A stretch of 64,000 bases of DNA from Legionella gratiana (GCF_001467695.1 NZ_LNYE01000029.1:448759-512758); one strand, 5' to 3'. Positions 53,837-62,568 are shown, numbered from the stretch's first letter. Numbers and translations are program-made. Notes: generated from the letters alone by a model not told the origin.

Positions 53837-55052
53837 AATCTAATACCCTCCCTTGGTGTTCTTTATCAATTGCTATTGTTTGACTGAAATGAAGACTGAA
53901 TTGGTTTGGTATAAAACCTGAGTGACTGCGGATGCTGGCAGGAACAAAAACCATATCGAAGCTGCCTTGTATTCTTTTCTCAAGCCAATCAGTAATTTTT
54001 TGGCTGCCCTCGTTAATAGCACCGCCAGCTGCAAAATGTGCTAAATCACCCGTAGGCGTGGCAATCGCAGAACCACCTTCGGCTTGATAACTCATTTGCC
54101 ATTTGGATAAAGCATTGCCAGCCCCCTGAATACCGCCAGCAGCCATGAAAGCGGCTAAAACTCTGGGGGCATTAGTGATGTACTGTCCTTTGATGCAAGG
54201 ATTGCCGAATTGAGTAGTCAGATAACCAATGCTGTCATTGTTCACCATCTCCGCAGAGCTTTTCATTTGCTCTTGGCCGATACTGACAAAATGCCCATCC
54301 TCAAAGACAAATAAAGCGGCAGTGACATACGCGCGAACGCAGCTGATGTTATCGAGAAAAGAACCTACGCCAATGGAGTAACCACTGATTTTCATACCGA
54401 TAATTTCTTCCGGCAATTGCATCCCATTGGCTGTCATTAAGTCTCCACGGCTGACCATTGCGGTAAAGGGAAACAAGGGCTGCATCAGTTTGCCTTCAAC
54501 AGGTACTTCACCCATCAAGGCAGATAACAGCGTGACTTTACTGAAATCACTGCCTGCTGGAATGGTATAGAAGGGCGTTTTGGTTGGGGCTTCTTCTTTG
54601 GTTGAGGTGTCTTGTTCTGCAAAGACTTTACCCTCAATAGGAGCTTTATCCAGTAATCCATCCAGATCTTTGATTTGGCAAGATACAGGAGCTTGATTGC
54701 CCTCCATGGGGTATGATTGAGTTTGATGATCAGTAAGGGCTGAGAGCTTTTCTTTCAGCGTTTGCAATTCATCTTGTAGCGTATGGCTCGCTTCTTGTAG
54801 CGGTTGCTTTAATTGCTTTTGCAGCGATTTATTCTCCTTATGCATTTGTTCCAGTTTCTTTTCTGTTTCCAGAAGTCTTGCGGACACATCACGGATGTTG
54901 TCGTTGAATTGGCTGGTAATGGCTTCATGAAAATTGTTGGGATTAGGCGTATCATCATGAGCAGACGTAGTATGACGGCTATTGATAAGAATCATGACGA
55001 CTGCGAACACCACCGATCCAGCTAAGATTTTAATGCCTTTATTTTTGTTCAT
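53793..55052 (-). CDS. T4SS core protein, TraB/VirB10-like (ICE PFL_4705 family)
   Basis: 419 aa. One N-terminal membrane helix (ILAGSVVFAVVMILIN), a coiled coil at about 50-110 (LLETEKKLEQMHKENKSLQK), then a periplasmic domain with FYTIPAGSDFSKVTLLSALMG and LFPFTAMVSRGDLMTANG, typical of TraB/VirB10. It spans both membranes. Confidence 0.9.
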   Translation of the reverse strand: MNKNKGIKILAGSVVFAVVMILINSRHTTSAHDDTPNPNNFHEAITSQFNDNIRDVSARLLETEKKLEQMHKENKSLQKQLKQPLQEASHTLQDELQTLKEKLSALTDHQTQSYPMEGNQAPVSCQIKDLDGLLDKAPIEGKVFAEQDTSTKEEAPTKTPFYTIPAGSDFSKVTLLSALMGEVPVEGKLMQPLFPFTAMVSRGDLMTANGMQLPEEIIGMKISGYSIGVGSFLDNISCVRAYVTAALFVFEDGHFVSIGQEQMKSSAEMVNNDSIGYLTTQFGNPCIKGQYITNAPRVLAAFMAAGGIQGAGNALSKWQMSYQAEGGSAIATPTGDLAHFAAGGAINEGSQKITDWLEKRIQGSFDMVFVPASIRSHSGFIPNQFSLHFSQTIAIDKEHQGRVLDYGYHQQKNFDNALR

Positions 55053-55825
55053 CGGCTGTACCTCGCATGTTGAGTAAGTGCTGTGGCAAAGGGTTGATCT
55101 GAAACCAAAAAGACGGTGGTGCTTTCATGTTGATTTCGTGGAGGCAATTCCCCTTTGGGATAGAAACTTGCGGTTTGCCAATGTCCCATGAGTTTTGAAA
55201 ATTGCAGTTTCACGGGTTGATTCAACAGGTTTTTCAAATCGACCGCAGTGACATAGAGACTACCGCCACGCCATGAAGCCAGAGGGTGCGCTTCAATGCT
55301 TGCACCATAAAATAAGGGAATGGTTTTGTTGGTTTGCATGGGCGAGCGATAAATACCCTCTGGAATATTTCTGACGCGTTCAGGCGAATACAAGGCTTGA
55401 ATAGCAAATCGGGTAAGCTGGATGGCGTTATATTCGTATTGGCTTGCACCTGACTGATGAGTGGTTTTGGGATCATCAATCAGGATTTCAATAGGCGTGG
55501 TATTGACGGCTTTCTCATTGGCTTTAAGGTTCAGTATGATCACTTCACCTTCGGGTAAGAGCTGGACAATCAAACGTGCATCGTTGAAAGTGTCTTTGGC
55601 CTTTAAATACAAACTGCCTTTAACTTTTAGAATATCGAGGTTGGTACTGAGCTGTTGATCAATGATTTTAATGGCCTGGGGAAATTGAACCAGCCTTTCT
55701 TTATTGATAGGTAATTCAATCGTTAAAGGGACTTTTTCCCAAACCAGATGTTCGCTTTGCAGGGCGTAGCTCACTTGCGTGAGCATAAAGCCAAGCATTA
55801 ATAAAATGTGTTTAATGCGTTTCAT
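55049..55825 (-). CDS. T4SS outer-ring protein, TraK-like (ICE PFL_4704 family)
   Basis: 258 aa with signal peptide (MKRIKHILLMLGFMLTQVSY). The ATG at 55825 is preceded by GGAGGA; the frame's upstream start at 55885 lacks support. IKIIDQQLSTNLDILKVKG and YGASIEAHPLASWRGG fit the TIGR03749 family, VirB9-like. Overlaps the TraE-like gene by 14 bp. Confidence 0.88.
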   Translation of the reverse strand: MKRIKHILLMLGFMLTQVSYALQSEHLVWEKVPLTIELPINKERLVQFPQAIKIIDQQLSTNLDILKVKGSLYLKAKDTFNDARLIVQLLPEGEVIILNLKANEKAVNTTPIEILIDDPKTTHQSGASQYEYNAIQLTRFAIQALYSPERVRNIPEGIYRSPMQTNKTIPLFYGASIEAHPLASWRGGSLYVTAVDLKNLLNQPVKLQFSKLMGHWQTASFYPKGELPPRNQHESTTVFLVSDQPFATALTQHARYSR

Positions 55826-56468
55826 GGGATTCCTCCGTGTCGACCAATAAATCTTGTAAACGTTCTTCAGGACGGGTATAGCCATCGAGAGCGAGTTGGA
55901 AAGGGTTGTGTAAACGAGACAAATTGAGTTTGACTACACGCAGGTGATAGGCTACTACTTTGTCAGCAATCACCATGCCGCTGTTGTCTTTCAGTCTTTG
56001 AGTAATGCGCAGGATTAATTTCACCTCCCAAGTATCAGGAGCAATTTTTCTAATATCTTGGGGTTCCATGAAACGATAAAGACTGGCTACTTGGCTACGG
56101 TCAAAGAGCTGCGCGTTTTTATAAGCACCCAGCGTGTCTCTAAGTAATTGTTCATGACGAGTGGTAAAATAATAGTGAAAGGCTTTGATGTTTTGGTTAA
56201 ATTCTTCTTTGCCTTTATTAGACCAGGTATATAGCGTTGGCATTAATGAGGACACAAATCCTTGTACATATTCATTAGGGATATCGTTTGCTTTCATTAA
56301 GCCGCCATTGGCTGCCATATTAGGGCTTAGCCAAAACTCATAGCGTTTGGGCATGGTCATGAGGTTAATGATTAAGGCCAAAACGATGACTGATAACAGG
56401 CCGATAAAAGCCAGTAATAAACGGTTATGGTGTTGTAGGTTGTCGATTTTTTTCCAATATTCAAACAT
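55812..56468 (-). CDS. T4SS inner-membrane protein, TraE/VirB8-like (ICE PFL_4703 family)
   Basis: 218 aa with one membrane helix (LLLAFIGLLSVIVLALIINL) and a periplasmic domain (YEFWLSPNMAANGGLMKAN, ITQRLKDNSGMV), matching TIGR03746. The ATG at 56468 has GGAGAG upstream; the TTG at 56480 overlaps that site. Confidence 0.9.
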   Translation of the reverse strand: MFEYWKKIDNLQHHNRLLLAFIGLLSVIVLALIINLMTMPKRYEFWLSPNMAANGGLMKANDIPNEYVQGFVSSLMPTLYTWSNKGKEEFNQNIKAFHYYFTTRHEQLLRDTLGAYKNAQLFDRSQVASLYRFMEPQDIRKIAPDTWEVKLILRITQRLKDNSGMVIADKVVAYHLRVVKLNLSRLHNPFQLALDGYTRPEERLQDLLVDTEESHETH

Positions 56469-56823
56469 GAGGCTCTCCAACAGATTTATTCTTTTGCCAC
56501 TGTCCTTGATAATGAATCCAGGGCGAGTGTTTGAGCCTTAATCGCACCATCCATAGAATGGTTTTCTTCATCACATAACCATAAGGTTTGCCTGCTTTGA
56601 TACGGGCGACTCCTTTTGGCCACACGGTAATGGAGAGGATGAATCCAATCACAAAACCGATGCAGCCAGCGGCCAGTGGATACCCTGCCATTGTTCCTAA
56701 AAGGATAAAAAACAAGGTGGTTACTGGTGTTGTAGTGATGACAATCCAAAATAATTCACGCAGACTTAAGCCTTTCCAGGCTGGGAAGTCATGTGATAGA
56801 TGGCGCGAAGAAGGCTGACTCAT
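56461..56823 (-). CDS. T4SS membrane protein (TIGR03750 type, TraL/VirB3-like position)
   Basis: 120 aa with two membrane helices (IVITTTPVTTLFFILLG and AAGCIGFVIGFILSITVW). WPKGVARIKAGKPYGYVMKK is typical of this ICE family. 8-bp overlap with the next gene. Confidence 0.9.
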   Translation of the reverse strand: MSQPSSRHLSHDFPAWKGLSLRELFWIVITTTPVTTLFFILLGTMAGYPLAAGCIGFVIGFILSITVWPKGVARIKAGKPYGYVMKKTILWMVRLRLKHSPWIHYQGQWQKNKSVGEPHV

Positions 56824-56834
56824 AATTTCACCTC

Positions 56835-57200
56835 CTATATTTTGAACTTGGTAATCATGGTATAACCCACATAACCAGAAGCGATGCTAATGGCTAAATA
56901 GGTGATTCCCATTACGGCAAAAGTACCGAAGGCCACCATGGAACCTTCGTTCTTTTTGGATTCTTCAATACCGTGTTGCACCGTGGTAATGAACTTGATA
57001 AAGGTCACGACTGCGGTAATGAACAGCAATAAGCCAAGACCCTGTTTGACGTAATTGCCTGTTACCGACATCATGCTTTTGGAACCGTCACCAATGTTGT
57101 CCGCATCAGAAATTTTAGGGAACCAGTTATCTGCCAATAACACAGGGGCGTAAAAAAGATTGACAGCTCCCAGGTAGAGCGTGCGAAGCGTTGTTTTCAT
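56835..57200 (-). CDS. T4SS membrane protein (TIGR03745 type), pilin-like
   Basis: 121 aa. N-terminal signal or membrane segment, then two helices (LGLLLFITAVVTFIKFI and MVAFGTFAVMGITYLAIS). KNEGSMVAFGTF and SVTGNYVKQGLG are family features. Size and two-helix layout suit a VirB2-like pilin. 4-bp overlap with the upstream gene. Confidence 0.87.
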   Translation of the reverse strand: MKTTLRTLYLGAVNLFYAPVLLADNWFPKISDADNIGDGSKSMMSVTGNYVKQGLGLLLFITAVVTFIKFITTVQHGIEESKKNEGSMVAFGTFAVMGITYLAISIASGYVGYTMITKFKI

Positions 57201-57463
57201 GTTGTCTCCTTAACGAATAACACTAAAATGAAAATCATCAGGCCAATGACAAGCCTGACCATTCGAGAGCCGAAATTCAGCAAGTATCCTTGTTGCTGTT
57301 TTTCCTCGGTTCCCATCATGTGGTTGACGCACCACATCACCGCTAAAATCACCAGGCTTATGGCAATAAAACGGATACTGCTGGAAAAGACTTGGGCTGA
57401 GATGTTGTTGCTGGCTTGTTTGAATGTTGAAGCAAACATTCTCGCTATTTCGTCTTTACTCAT
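57197..57463 (-). CDS. T4SS membrane protein (ICE PFL_4701, TIGR03758 type)
   Basis: 88 aa with two helices (IRFIAISLVILAVMWCVNHM and MVRLVIGLMIFILVLFV). MFASTFKQASNNISAQVFS is the usual N-terminal region. Small channel or pilus component. Confidence 0.85.
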   Translation of the reverse strand: MSKDEIARMFASTFKQASNNISAQVFSSSIRFIAISLVILAVMWCVNHMMGTEEKQQQGYLLNFGSRMVRLVIGLMIFILVLFVKETT

Positions 57464-57789
57464 TAGGGTTTCCTCACAAAATCCATTTCTAATGGTTTAA
57501 TTTTTCGAGGGGCAATGATGGGCTGGTTGATGTAGTCAATCAGGCCGTTTCGAATGTTTAGCAAGTCTTCTCTCAATCCGGAGTGATGCTGGCCTTGGAG
57601 ATCTTCAAATCCTTCGATTTGCAATTGGATACGGGCATTTGGTGTTATCTGTGTTTGCGCTTCATCAAGCAAAGGCATGATGGCGTTAATCTGATTAATG
57701 ATACGTACCAGCGTTTCATTCAAATCAGGGTTATTCGCAGAGCATTGCAGGCTTATTATCATTAAGGTGAGGCATAGTATTCGTTTCAT
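57463..57789 (-). CDS. T4SS periplasmic protein, RAQPRD-like
   Basis: 108 aa with signal peptide (ILCLTLMIISLQCSAN). INAIMPLLDEAQTQITPNARIQ followed by LREDLLNIRNGLIDYIN fits the RAQPRD family of ICE proteins, although the motif itself is altered (AQTQITPNAR). Position between PFL_4701 and PFL_4697 homologues agrees. Confidence 0.75.
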   Translation of the reverse strand: MKRILCLTLMIISLQCSANNPDLNETLVRIINQINAIMPLLDEAQTQITPNARIQLQIEGFEDLQGQHHSGLREDLLNIRNGLIDYINQPIIAPRKIKPLEMDFVRKP

Positions 57790-57798
57790 GGTTTCTCC

Positions 57799-58431
57799 CT
57801 ATAAGTATTTCTTAAAGCGGCTGGCCGTCATGGCTACCATTAATCCCATCAACAAACTGACAGGCACAAAGACATAAGCAGGGGTGATGCTAACGGGCAG
57901 GGCAAGCCACAGTATGAGTAAAATCACCAGTCCTTTTTTCAAATAGTGATTAAGCCTGTGGAACACGTAAGAGGATTCACGACCTAAACAAGCAGTGCGT
58001 ATCGCTCTTTGATTTAGACCGTCAACCAGACCTGCAATCATGGTCAAAGCAAATAAGGGCATGGCAGCGAATAGGATAATGAGTTTTATTAAAAGGCACT
58101 GGCTGCTTAATAAAAGGATCTGCACGAATTGCTGTGATTTTTCGATTAAATCCTTGGCAAGATCATTGATGGCCAATTTGTTGAAATAAGGAATGGTAAA
58201 TACCCAATCTGGTTTGGCATTTAAAGGAAGTACTACCAGCAATGAGCCTTGATAAACAGGGGTGATGGCCTCTCTTTGTGTGTTTACAAGGATATTCACT
58301 TTTTCAAAAGCAAAGGAGTAGCCATGCAACAGCCATTGACTTAACGCCCAGATAATAATCGCCAACCAACCTAAAAATAGTACTATGGTTAACTGCATGG
58401 TCATTTGTCTTGAATATTGTTTTACTGCCAT
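57799..58431 (-). CDS. T4SS membrane protein (ICE PFL_4697, TIGR03747 type)
   Basis: 210 aa, four membrane helices. LFLGWLAIIIWALSQWLLHG and LVDGLNQRAIRTACLGRESSYVFH are strong family signatures. 10-bp overlap with the neighbouring 143-aa gene. Confidence 0.9.
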   Translation of the reverse strand: MAVKQYSRQMTMQLTIVLFLGWLAIIIWALSQWLLHGYSFAFEKVNILVNTQREAITPVYQGSLLVVLPLNAKPDWVFTIPYFNKLAINDLAKDLIEKSQQFVQILLLSSQCLLIKLIILFAAMPLFALTMIAGLVDGLNQRAIRTACLGRESSYVFHRLNHYLKKGLVILLILWLALPVSITPAYVFVPVSLLMGLMVAMTASRFKKYL

Positions 58432-58853
58432 AAAGCCCCCTCAGCAATGATTAAGGGGTAATGTTGTTCGTGAAGGTATGCAAGCAAGGGATCAACATTA
58501 ACGGGCAGTAACGGTAGTTTGAATTTTTCTTGCAAAGCGACAATGGTTTCAAAGTCATTGACGTTGGTAATGAATCCTGTGGCTTGCATGAATTTTAATT
58601 CTTCTTGATGCTGTTCCAACCATTGAATCGATGCTTTATCTGCACCTATGACAAACAAAGGCATGTTTAATAAAGTGGTATCCAATGTTTTGCGGCTGAC
58701 TTTGCCTGCGGTAGCTTTGCTTTTGGCTGGTACGCCTATTGGGCTGGACAAATTTAATTTTAATGACGTATCACTTTGTGACAGGGTTAAAGGAATGACG
58801 TTCATGCTATGAACATTCAACGCGACCGACAGTAAAAGTAGAATCCTAATCAT
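58422..58853 (-). CDS. T4SS-associated periplasmic protein (ICE PFL_4695, TIGR03765 type)
   Basis: 143 aa with signal peptide. FVIGADKASIQWLEQHQEEL, GFITNVNDFE and LLPVNVDPLLAYL match this family. A lytic transglycosylase usually sits near this gene in related islands, but I see none in the block. Confidence 0.87.
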   Translation of the reverse strand: MIRILLLLSVALNVHSMNVIPLTLSQSDTSLKLNLSSPIGVPAKSKATAGKVSRKTLDTTLLNMPLFVIGADKASIQWLEQHQEELKFMQATGFITNVNDFETIVALQEKFKLPLLPVNVDPLLAYLHEQHYPLIIAEGALWQ

Positions 58854-59674
58854 TAAAATCTTCCTAAATCGACAACTTGCGAGGTTTTACCATTGGCTAT
58901 TAACAGTAATGGGGTTTGTTTCTTGGCAAGTGCTAAGCCTTCAAATTGTTGGTTGCCAGGGGTTAGCGTGATTTGCTGATTGGTCACTAATTGAATGGGG
59001 ATTTGATGTCGATTCGCCCACAGTTGTATGGCGTTATTGTTCATATCCAGAAACAGCAGGTTAAGTTTTGTATTGGGAGTGCGGTTAATCGCGTCAATCA
59101 GTTGCAGTACAATGGTGGTAACCGCATCGTCAGGTTTTATAAATAAATAGAGTGTTTCACCCTCTTTTAATTGAATAGGTTGATGAGCATAGGGTGAGTA
59201 AGGGGAGGGATCAAAATCGCCAACCACGGGTACGTCTTTAAATAGTTCGTTATAGGCCTTATAAAAAGCATTGTTCCAAGCGATATTTTGCGCCACTTTT
59301 TGTGCTTCCTGGCGAGCAGCAAGGCTTGCAAAATGTTCACGTTCCGCATCATCTCTGGCGTTAAGTCCAAGAATATCAATCGGTGTCATGCGCAAGTCTT
59401 TATAATACACACCGCTTCTGCTTTGCATTAATTGCAGATAGCGTTTTTCTTCTTTTTCATTCAATCCCCAGATTTTAGCTTCTTGCTTTTGAACATCATT
59501 CAGTAGGAAATCCTTTTCTTCGATCACTTCATCATGAAACTCAGTAAGACCTGCTTTTGCTAGGGCATTGTCGGCTTGTTGCATGGGTGAGGTGGCAATG
59601 CCAGGGATATACAAACCTGCGATGGCTTGCTGGCCTAATAACAGGCATAGAGTGATGGTAGACAATTTATTCAT
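58853..59674 (-). CDS. T4SS-associated periplasmic protein (ICE PFL_4693, TIGR03759 type)
   Basis: 273 aa with signal peptide (ITLCLLLGQQAIAG). AKIWGLNEKEEKRYLQLMQS, DLRMTPIDILGLNARDDAER and LFLDMNNNAIQLWANRHQI match the family, the last part being thioredoxin-like without a CxxC. One-base overlap with the next gene. Confidence 0.88.
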   Translation of the reverse strand: MNKLSTITLCLLLGQQAIAGLYIPGIATSPMQQADNALAKAGLTEFHDEVIEEKDFLLNDVQKQEAKIWGLNEKEEKRYLQLMQSRSGVYYKDLRMTPIDILGLNARDDAEREHFASLAARQEAQKVAQNIAWNNAFYKAYNELFKDVPVVGDFDPSPYSPYAHQPIQLKEGETLYLFIKPDDAVTTIVLQLIDAINRTPNTKLNLLFLDMNNNAIQLWANRHQIPIQLVTNQQITLTPGNQQFEGLALAKKQTPLLLIANGKTSQVVDLGRF

Positions 59675-60254
59675 TGCCCACCTCTTGTTGAGTCAAATGC
59701 ATCAGAACATGGGCTTTATCTGCGTTCTCAAATTCGATAGTTTGCTTGGCAAAATTGATATCTAGGATTTTCCATCCGGCTAGGGAATCCCCTTTCTCTA
59801 GGGCTTGGGTTTTATAATCGTAAGCAACCGATGCGACTGAAATTTCCTGTACGCTGTCTATGCTTAAAACTCTAAAAGGAAGTTCGCTTGCTGGCAGCAT
59901 TTTAATAGGCTGCTTTTGGCTATCTAAATGCTTCAGCAATTCTTTAATGCCATCGAGCTGGTTTTTAATAGCAGCTTGTTCGGTTGAAAAAAGATCACCT
60001 AATTGATGGTCGTCTTTGTTTTGCATTTGTTGGATGAAATCCCCAAGCTGTTTGATATTGTCAGTAATAGGGGAAAGATCGGGTTGTTGGTTAGGTTTAT
60101 TTAATTGCGATTGAATAGTTATAAGTTTTTGTTCCAGACCATTCAGATTGTTATTATTGATGGATGAAGATTGGTGTTTTACACACACAAACACAATCAC
60201 CAGAACATTTAAAACAACCAGGCCAAGCCATTTGGCATCCAGAAATTTCTTCAT
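59667..60254 (-). CDS. Membrane-anchored coiled-coil protein of the transfer block
   Basis: 195 aa. One membrane helix (WLGLVVLNVLVIVFVCV), a coiled-coil stretch (about 40-115), then a small domain (PFRVLSIDSVQEISVASVAYD, GWKILDINFAKQTIEFEN) resembling PilP-like periplasmic modules. 8-bp and 4-bp overlaps with its neighbours tie it to the operon. Not assigned to a named ICE family. Confidence 0.65.
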   Translation of the reverse strand: MKKFLDAKWLGLVVLNVLVIVFVCVKHQSSSINNNNLNGLEQKLITIQSQLNKPNQQPDLSPITDNIKQLGDFIQQMQNKDDHQLGDLFSTEQAAIKNQLDGIKELLKHLDSQKQPIKMLPASELPFRVLSIDSVQEISVASVAYDYKTQALEKGDSLAGWKILDINFAKQTIEFENADKAHVLMHLTQQEVGNE

Positions 60255-60664
60255 TGTGCTCTCCTTGCATTAAGACTGAAATTGATTTCTCTTAAGAGGT
60301 CATCCTGCTTGAGGCTAAACAGGGTTTTCCCAACCAATACCGTGAGCCCGTCGGCTATAGTTAAAGGACCAAGGTTTCTGGTGACTTGGGGTAGGGGTTG
60401 TTGGAAGATTTGTTTAAGGCTTTCGTTTTGCTTATCCTGGGGAGCAAGATGGTAACCTGAATAACGAAGCCAATACTCAACCGCTTCACCTATCGTTTGA
60501 ACTGAGCTTGGGAAATGAATCTGCTGGACTGTTTTAAGCGGATTTATCTGTGCTGCCAGGGGTTGATTATTCACGGTAGCATAACGTCCAACCTGGGTGA
60601 TATTAGCAGCTTGTATTTGCAGGCTGCTTAGGGCTAAAAGGCCAATAATGGTTGTTCTCAACAT
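60251..60664 (-). CDS. PilL-like N-terminal domain protein of the transfer block
   Basis: 137 aa with signal peptide (TIIGLLALSSLQIQAAN). YATVNNQPLAAQINPLKTV and AVEYWLRYSGYHLAP, followed by LPQVTRNLGPLTIADGLTVL, are the signature of the TIGR03748/PilL N-terminal family, a secretin-stalk-like module that opens these islands. Confidence 0.85.
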   Translation of the reverse strand: MLRTTIIGLLALSSLQIQAANITQVGRYATVNNQPLAAQINPLKTVQQIHFPSSVQTIGEAVEYWLRYSGYHLAPQDKQNESLKQIFQQPLPQVTRNLGPLTIADGLTVLVGKTLFSLKQDDLLREINFSLNARRAQ

Positions 60665-60672
60665 AACTATCC

Positions 60673-60873
60673 CTATCCTTGATTTGACTTGTTTTCTTGG
60701 TCTAATTTTTGAATGTATTTGCGGATAAAGACTTCTTTGCGATCGATATCGATTTCGCTGGGTGCTCTGACACCAATTCCTATCAGGCCATTTTTTTCAT
60801 AAAGAACAGTGATTTTGATTTTGCCTTTATTGATATAGATTTCTTCACCAATTTTGCGGTCTAGGATCAGCAT
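60673..60873 (-). CDS. csrA: CsrA-family RNA-binding regulator of the ICE
   Basis: 66 aa. MLILDRKIGEEIYI, KIKITVLYEKNGLIGIGVRAP and the RKEVFIRKYI end give a full CsrA fold; in place of the usual L4/R44 surfaces it keeps L4 and VFIRK. Such ICE-borne CsrA paralogues (lvrC, csrT) bind GGA sites in mRNAs and repress ICE or host traits in Legionella. Overlaps lvrB by 7 bp. Confidence 0.93.
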   Translation of the reverse strand: MLILDRKIGEEIYINKGKIKITVLYEKNGLIGIGVRAPSEIDIDRKEVFIRKYIQKLDQENKSNQG

Positions 60874-61385
60874 GATTTTTTCTCCTTAACTGAGGGACTG
60901 GTTAGCTTTTCCATCATCTCTTTGATGTGGGATTTAACGATTTGTGGGTCGGTTCTTTTATGGTTTTCGGGTTTAGCCCGCAGAGCTTCTTCTCTTGCCT
61001 TAATACTTTTTTGAATGCTGATGCAAAGTTCTACAAAGACAGGAATAACGGGAGGGCGTTGTTGCGTTCTTTTTATTTTTTCCACCGCAAAGGTTAAGAC
61101 CTGGCTATCAAATTCTTTGATGCTGTCAGCCCATTCCAGCTTGGCAGCTTCAAGGGCTTTTTCATTGTTATAGGCAGAAAGCCATAAGGCACCATAAATG
61201 GCATTAAATCTTAAGAACAAAGTATCAACCCGTTTGTCATACGCTTCTTGTTGAATTGAAGTGGAGGACGTTGTTTCCTGTTTGGGGTTTATCTTCAAAG
61301 TTGATGCTGAAGCTGGATTCTTTGCAGGATTCAGCGAGAATATCTGCGGCTGATTTTTTTCTATAACTTGTTTGAATGTTTGCAT
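60867..61385 (-). CDS. lvrB: LvrB-like ICE protein, phage-replication-P-like
   Basis: 172 aa. Disordered Ser/Pro-rich N-terminus, then RFNAIYGALWLSAYNNEKAL, EWADSIKEFDSQVLTFAVEK and RTQQRPPVIPVFVELC, which resembles the lambda P-type replication/helicase-loader proteins. GGAG lies 8 bp before the ATG. The first 149 bp lie inside the end of lvrA in another frame. Member of the lvrA-lvrB-lvrC head of Legionella ICEs. Confidence 0.82.
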   Translation of the reverse strand: MQTFKQVIEKNQPQIFSLNPAKNPASASTLKINPKQETTSSTSIQQEAYDKRVDTLFLRFNAIYGALWLSAYNNEKALEAAKLEWADSIKEFDSQVLTFAVEKIKRTQQRPPVIPVFVELCISIQKSIKAREEALRAKPENHKRTDPQIVKSHIKEMMEKLTSPSVKEKKSC

Positions 61386-62148
61386 GGCCTTGCTCCTGTT
61401 TTCTTATGGGTAAAAGTTCATCATTCCAGCATTGTTGGGCTAGCCAATTGGCTGGAAACTTCCATTTAGGAACCCACTCGCCACAGAGCTCCATGTCTAA
61501 ACGGTTTTCAATTTGTTCTTGCAGAGCATCCATCATCTGTCTAAACAGCGTTTCATCGGGCTTGAGTTTATAAAACTCCTGGAATGCCCTGGTCTCATCT
61601 TGCTTCTGTGGATAAAGTTCCCAAAATTTTTGAAATTGGGCGCGCACATACACACACAAATTTTCTGAGTTATGAGGTGTGTCGGGTTTTGTGTTTTCAA
61701 CTGTGTTGGATTTTTTAGAAAAATCATCGTAACTTGATGATTTGTAATTCTTTTTGATGTTCGGGTTTGTGTCGGGTTGCTGTGTCGGGTTTGTGTCGGG
61801 TTTATTTTGGACAGAAATATCCGTATCAGCTAAAAGGCATTTTACAATCAGGTTCATGCCTATGGACTCAATCTTGATTAAACCAGCTCTCTCCAGCGCA
61901 TAGATGATTCTTCGCAATTGTTGACGACTAGGACTACCGGATTGTTGAAAGCCTTGATGAGGCTCAATATATAAAGCCTCAGCGAGTTGCTGATAACTGA
62001 TTTTTCGTTTAACCCCAACCAGAAAGGTTTCCCTATCCATATAAGGTCGAATCCCCAGCAAGTAGGTCGATTGCTGGATATAAGGCAATCCCATCAGTGC
62101 GGATAATTCGTTAGTAGTAACAAACAAAAATCCCATTTTCTTATTCAT
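61237..62148 (-). CDS. lvrA: LvrA-like ICE protein with winged-helix-like N-terminus
   Basis: 303 aa. Residues 45-105 look like a winged helix (KISYQQLAEALYIEP and QQLRRIIYALERAGLIKIE). A linker with DTNP repeats follows, then WELYPQKQDETRAFQEFYKL and WVPKWKFPANWLAQQCW as in phage/plasmid replication-initiation-linked proteins. First gene of the leftward block, divergent from the XRE gene. The C-terminal 49 codons overlap lvrB. Confidence 0.82.
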   Translation of the reverse strand: MNKKMGFLFVTTNELSALMGLPYIQQSTYLLGIRPYMDRETFLVGVKRKISYQQLAEALYIEPHQGFQQSGSPSRQQLRRIIYALERAGLIKIESIGMNLIVKCLLADTDISVQNKPDTNPTQQPDTNPNIKKNYKSSSYDDFSKKSNTVENTKPDTPHNSENLCVYVRAQFQKFWELYPQKQDETRAFQEFYKLKPDETLFRQMMDALQEQIENRLDMELCGEWVPKWKFPANWLAQQCWNDELLPIRKQEQGHANIQTSYRKKSAADILAESCKESSFSINFEDKPQTGNNVLHFNSTRSV

Positions 62149-62304
62149 CCATCTAAAAACACTGTTCCAAATTCAGTGTTTGCAATATCAAATAATTTCA
62201 TTTAGTATCAATCAATAACACGAAACGTGTTGTTGATAACCCATTGTAAATAAGCACTTTTTAGTGTCAATGGGCTATTTCCGTTTGATATCAAATGAAC
62301 CTAA
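62149..62304. promoter_or_regulatory. Divergent control region between lvrA and the XRE gene, with palindromes
   Basis: ATCAATAACAC-GAAAC-GTGTTGTTGAT (62211-62237; arms match with one mismatch), CCCATTG (62240-62246) with CAATGGG (62268-62274), and the perfect 12-mer TTTGATATCAAA (62284-62295) just before the XRE start. These are good candidates for repressor operators on an ICE control region. Confidence 0.65.
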
Positions 62305-62559
62305 ATGAACATGAAAAAAATTATAGGTAGTAGGATTACGCAGGCTAGAAAAGCAAATGGGTTGACGATTAAGATATTGGCAGAGAGAACAGGATTTGGC
62401 GCTGCCAGGATTGGGAATTGGGAGCAGGGTACGAGAAGCCCAGGACCTGAAGAGGCTTTAGTTCTGTCCAAAGAGTTGGTTGTTGCTGCTTCTTGGTTGC
62501 TTGGTATTTCTAATGACCCACATGGAGAGTGGATGGATCATGTTATATTTGAATATTAA
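62305..62559 (+). CDS. XRE-family repressor (LvrR-like)
   Basis: 84 aa, essentially one Cro/C1 helix-turn-helix domain: GSRITQARKANGLTIKILAE, TGFGAARIGNWEQGTRSPGP and EEALVLSKELVVAASWLLG. Divergent from lvrA across the palindromic region it probably binds. The ATG at 62311 two codons later is an alternative start. Confidence 0.88.
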   Translation: MNMKKIIGSRITQARKANGLTIKILAERTGFGAARIGNWEQGTRSPGPEEALVLSKELVVAASWLLGISNDPHGEWMDHVIFEY

Positions 62560-62568
62560 GATCGCTTT

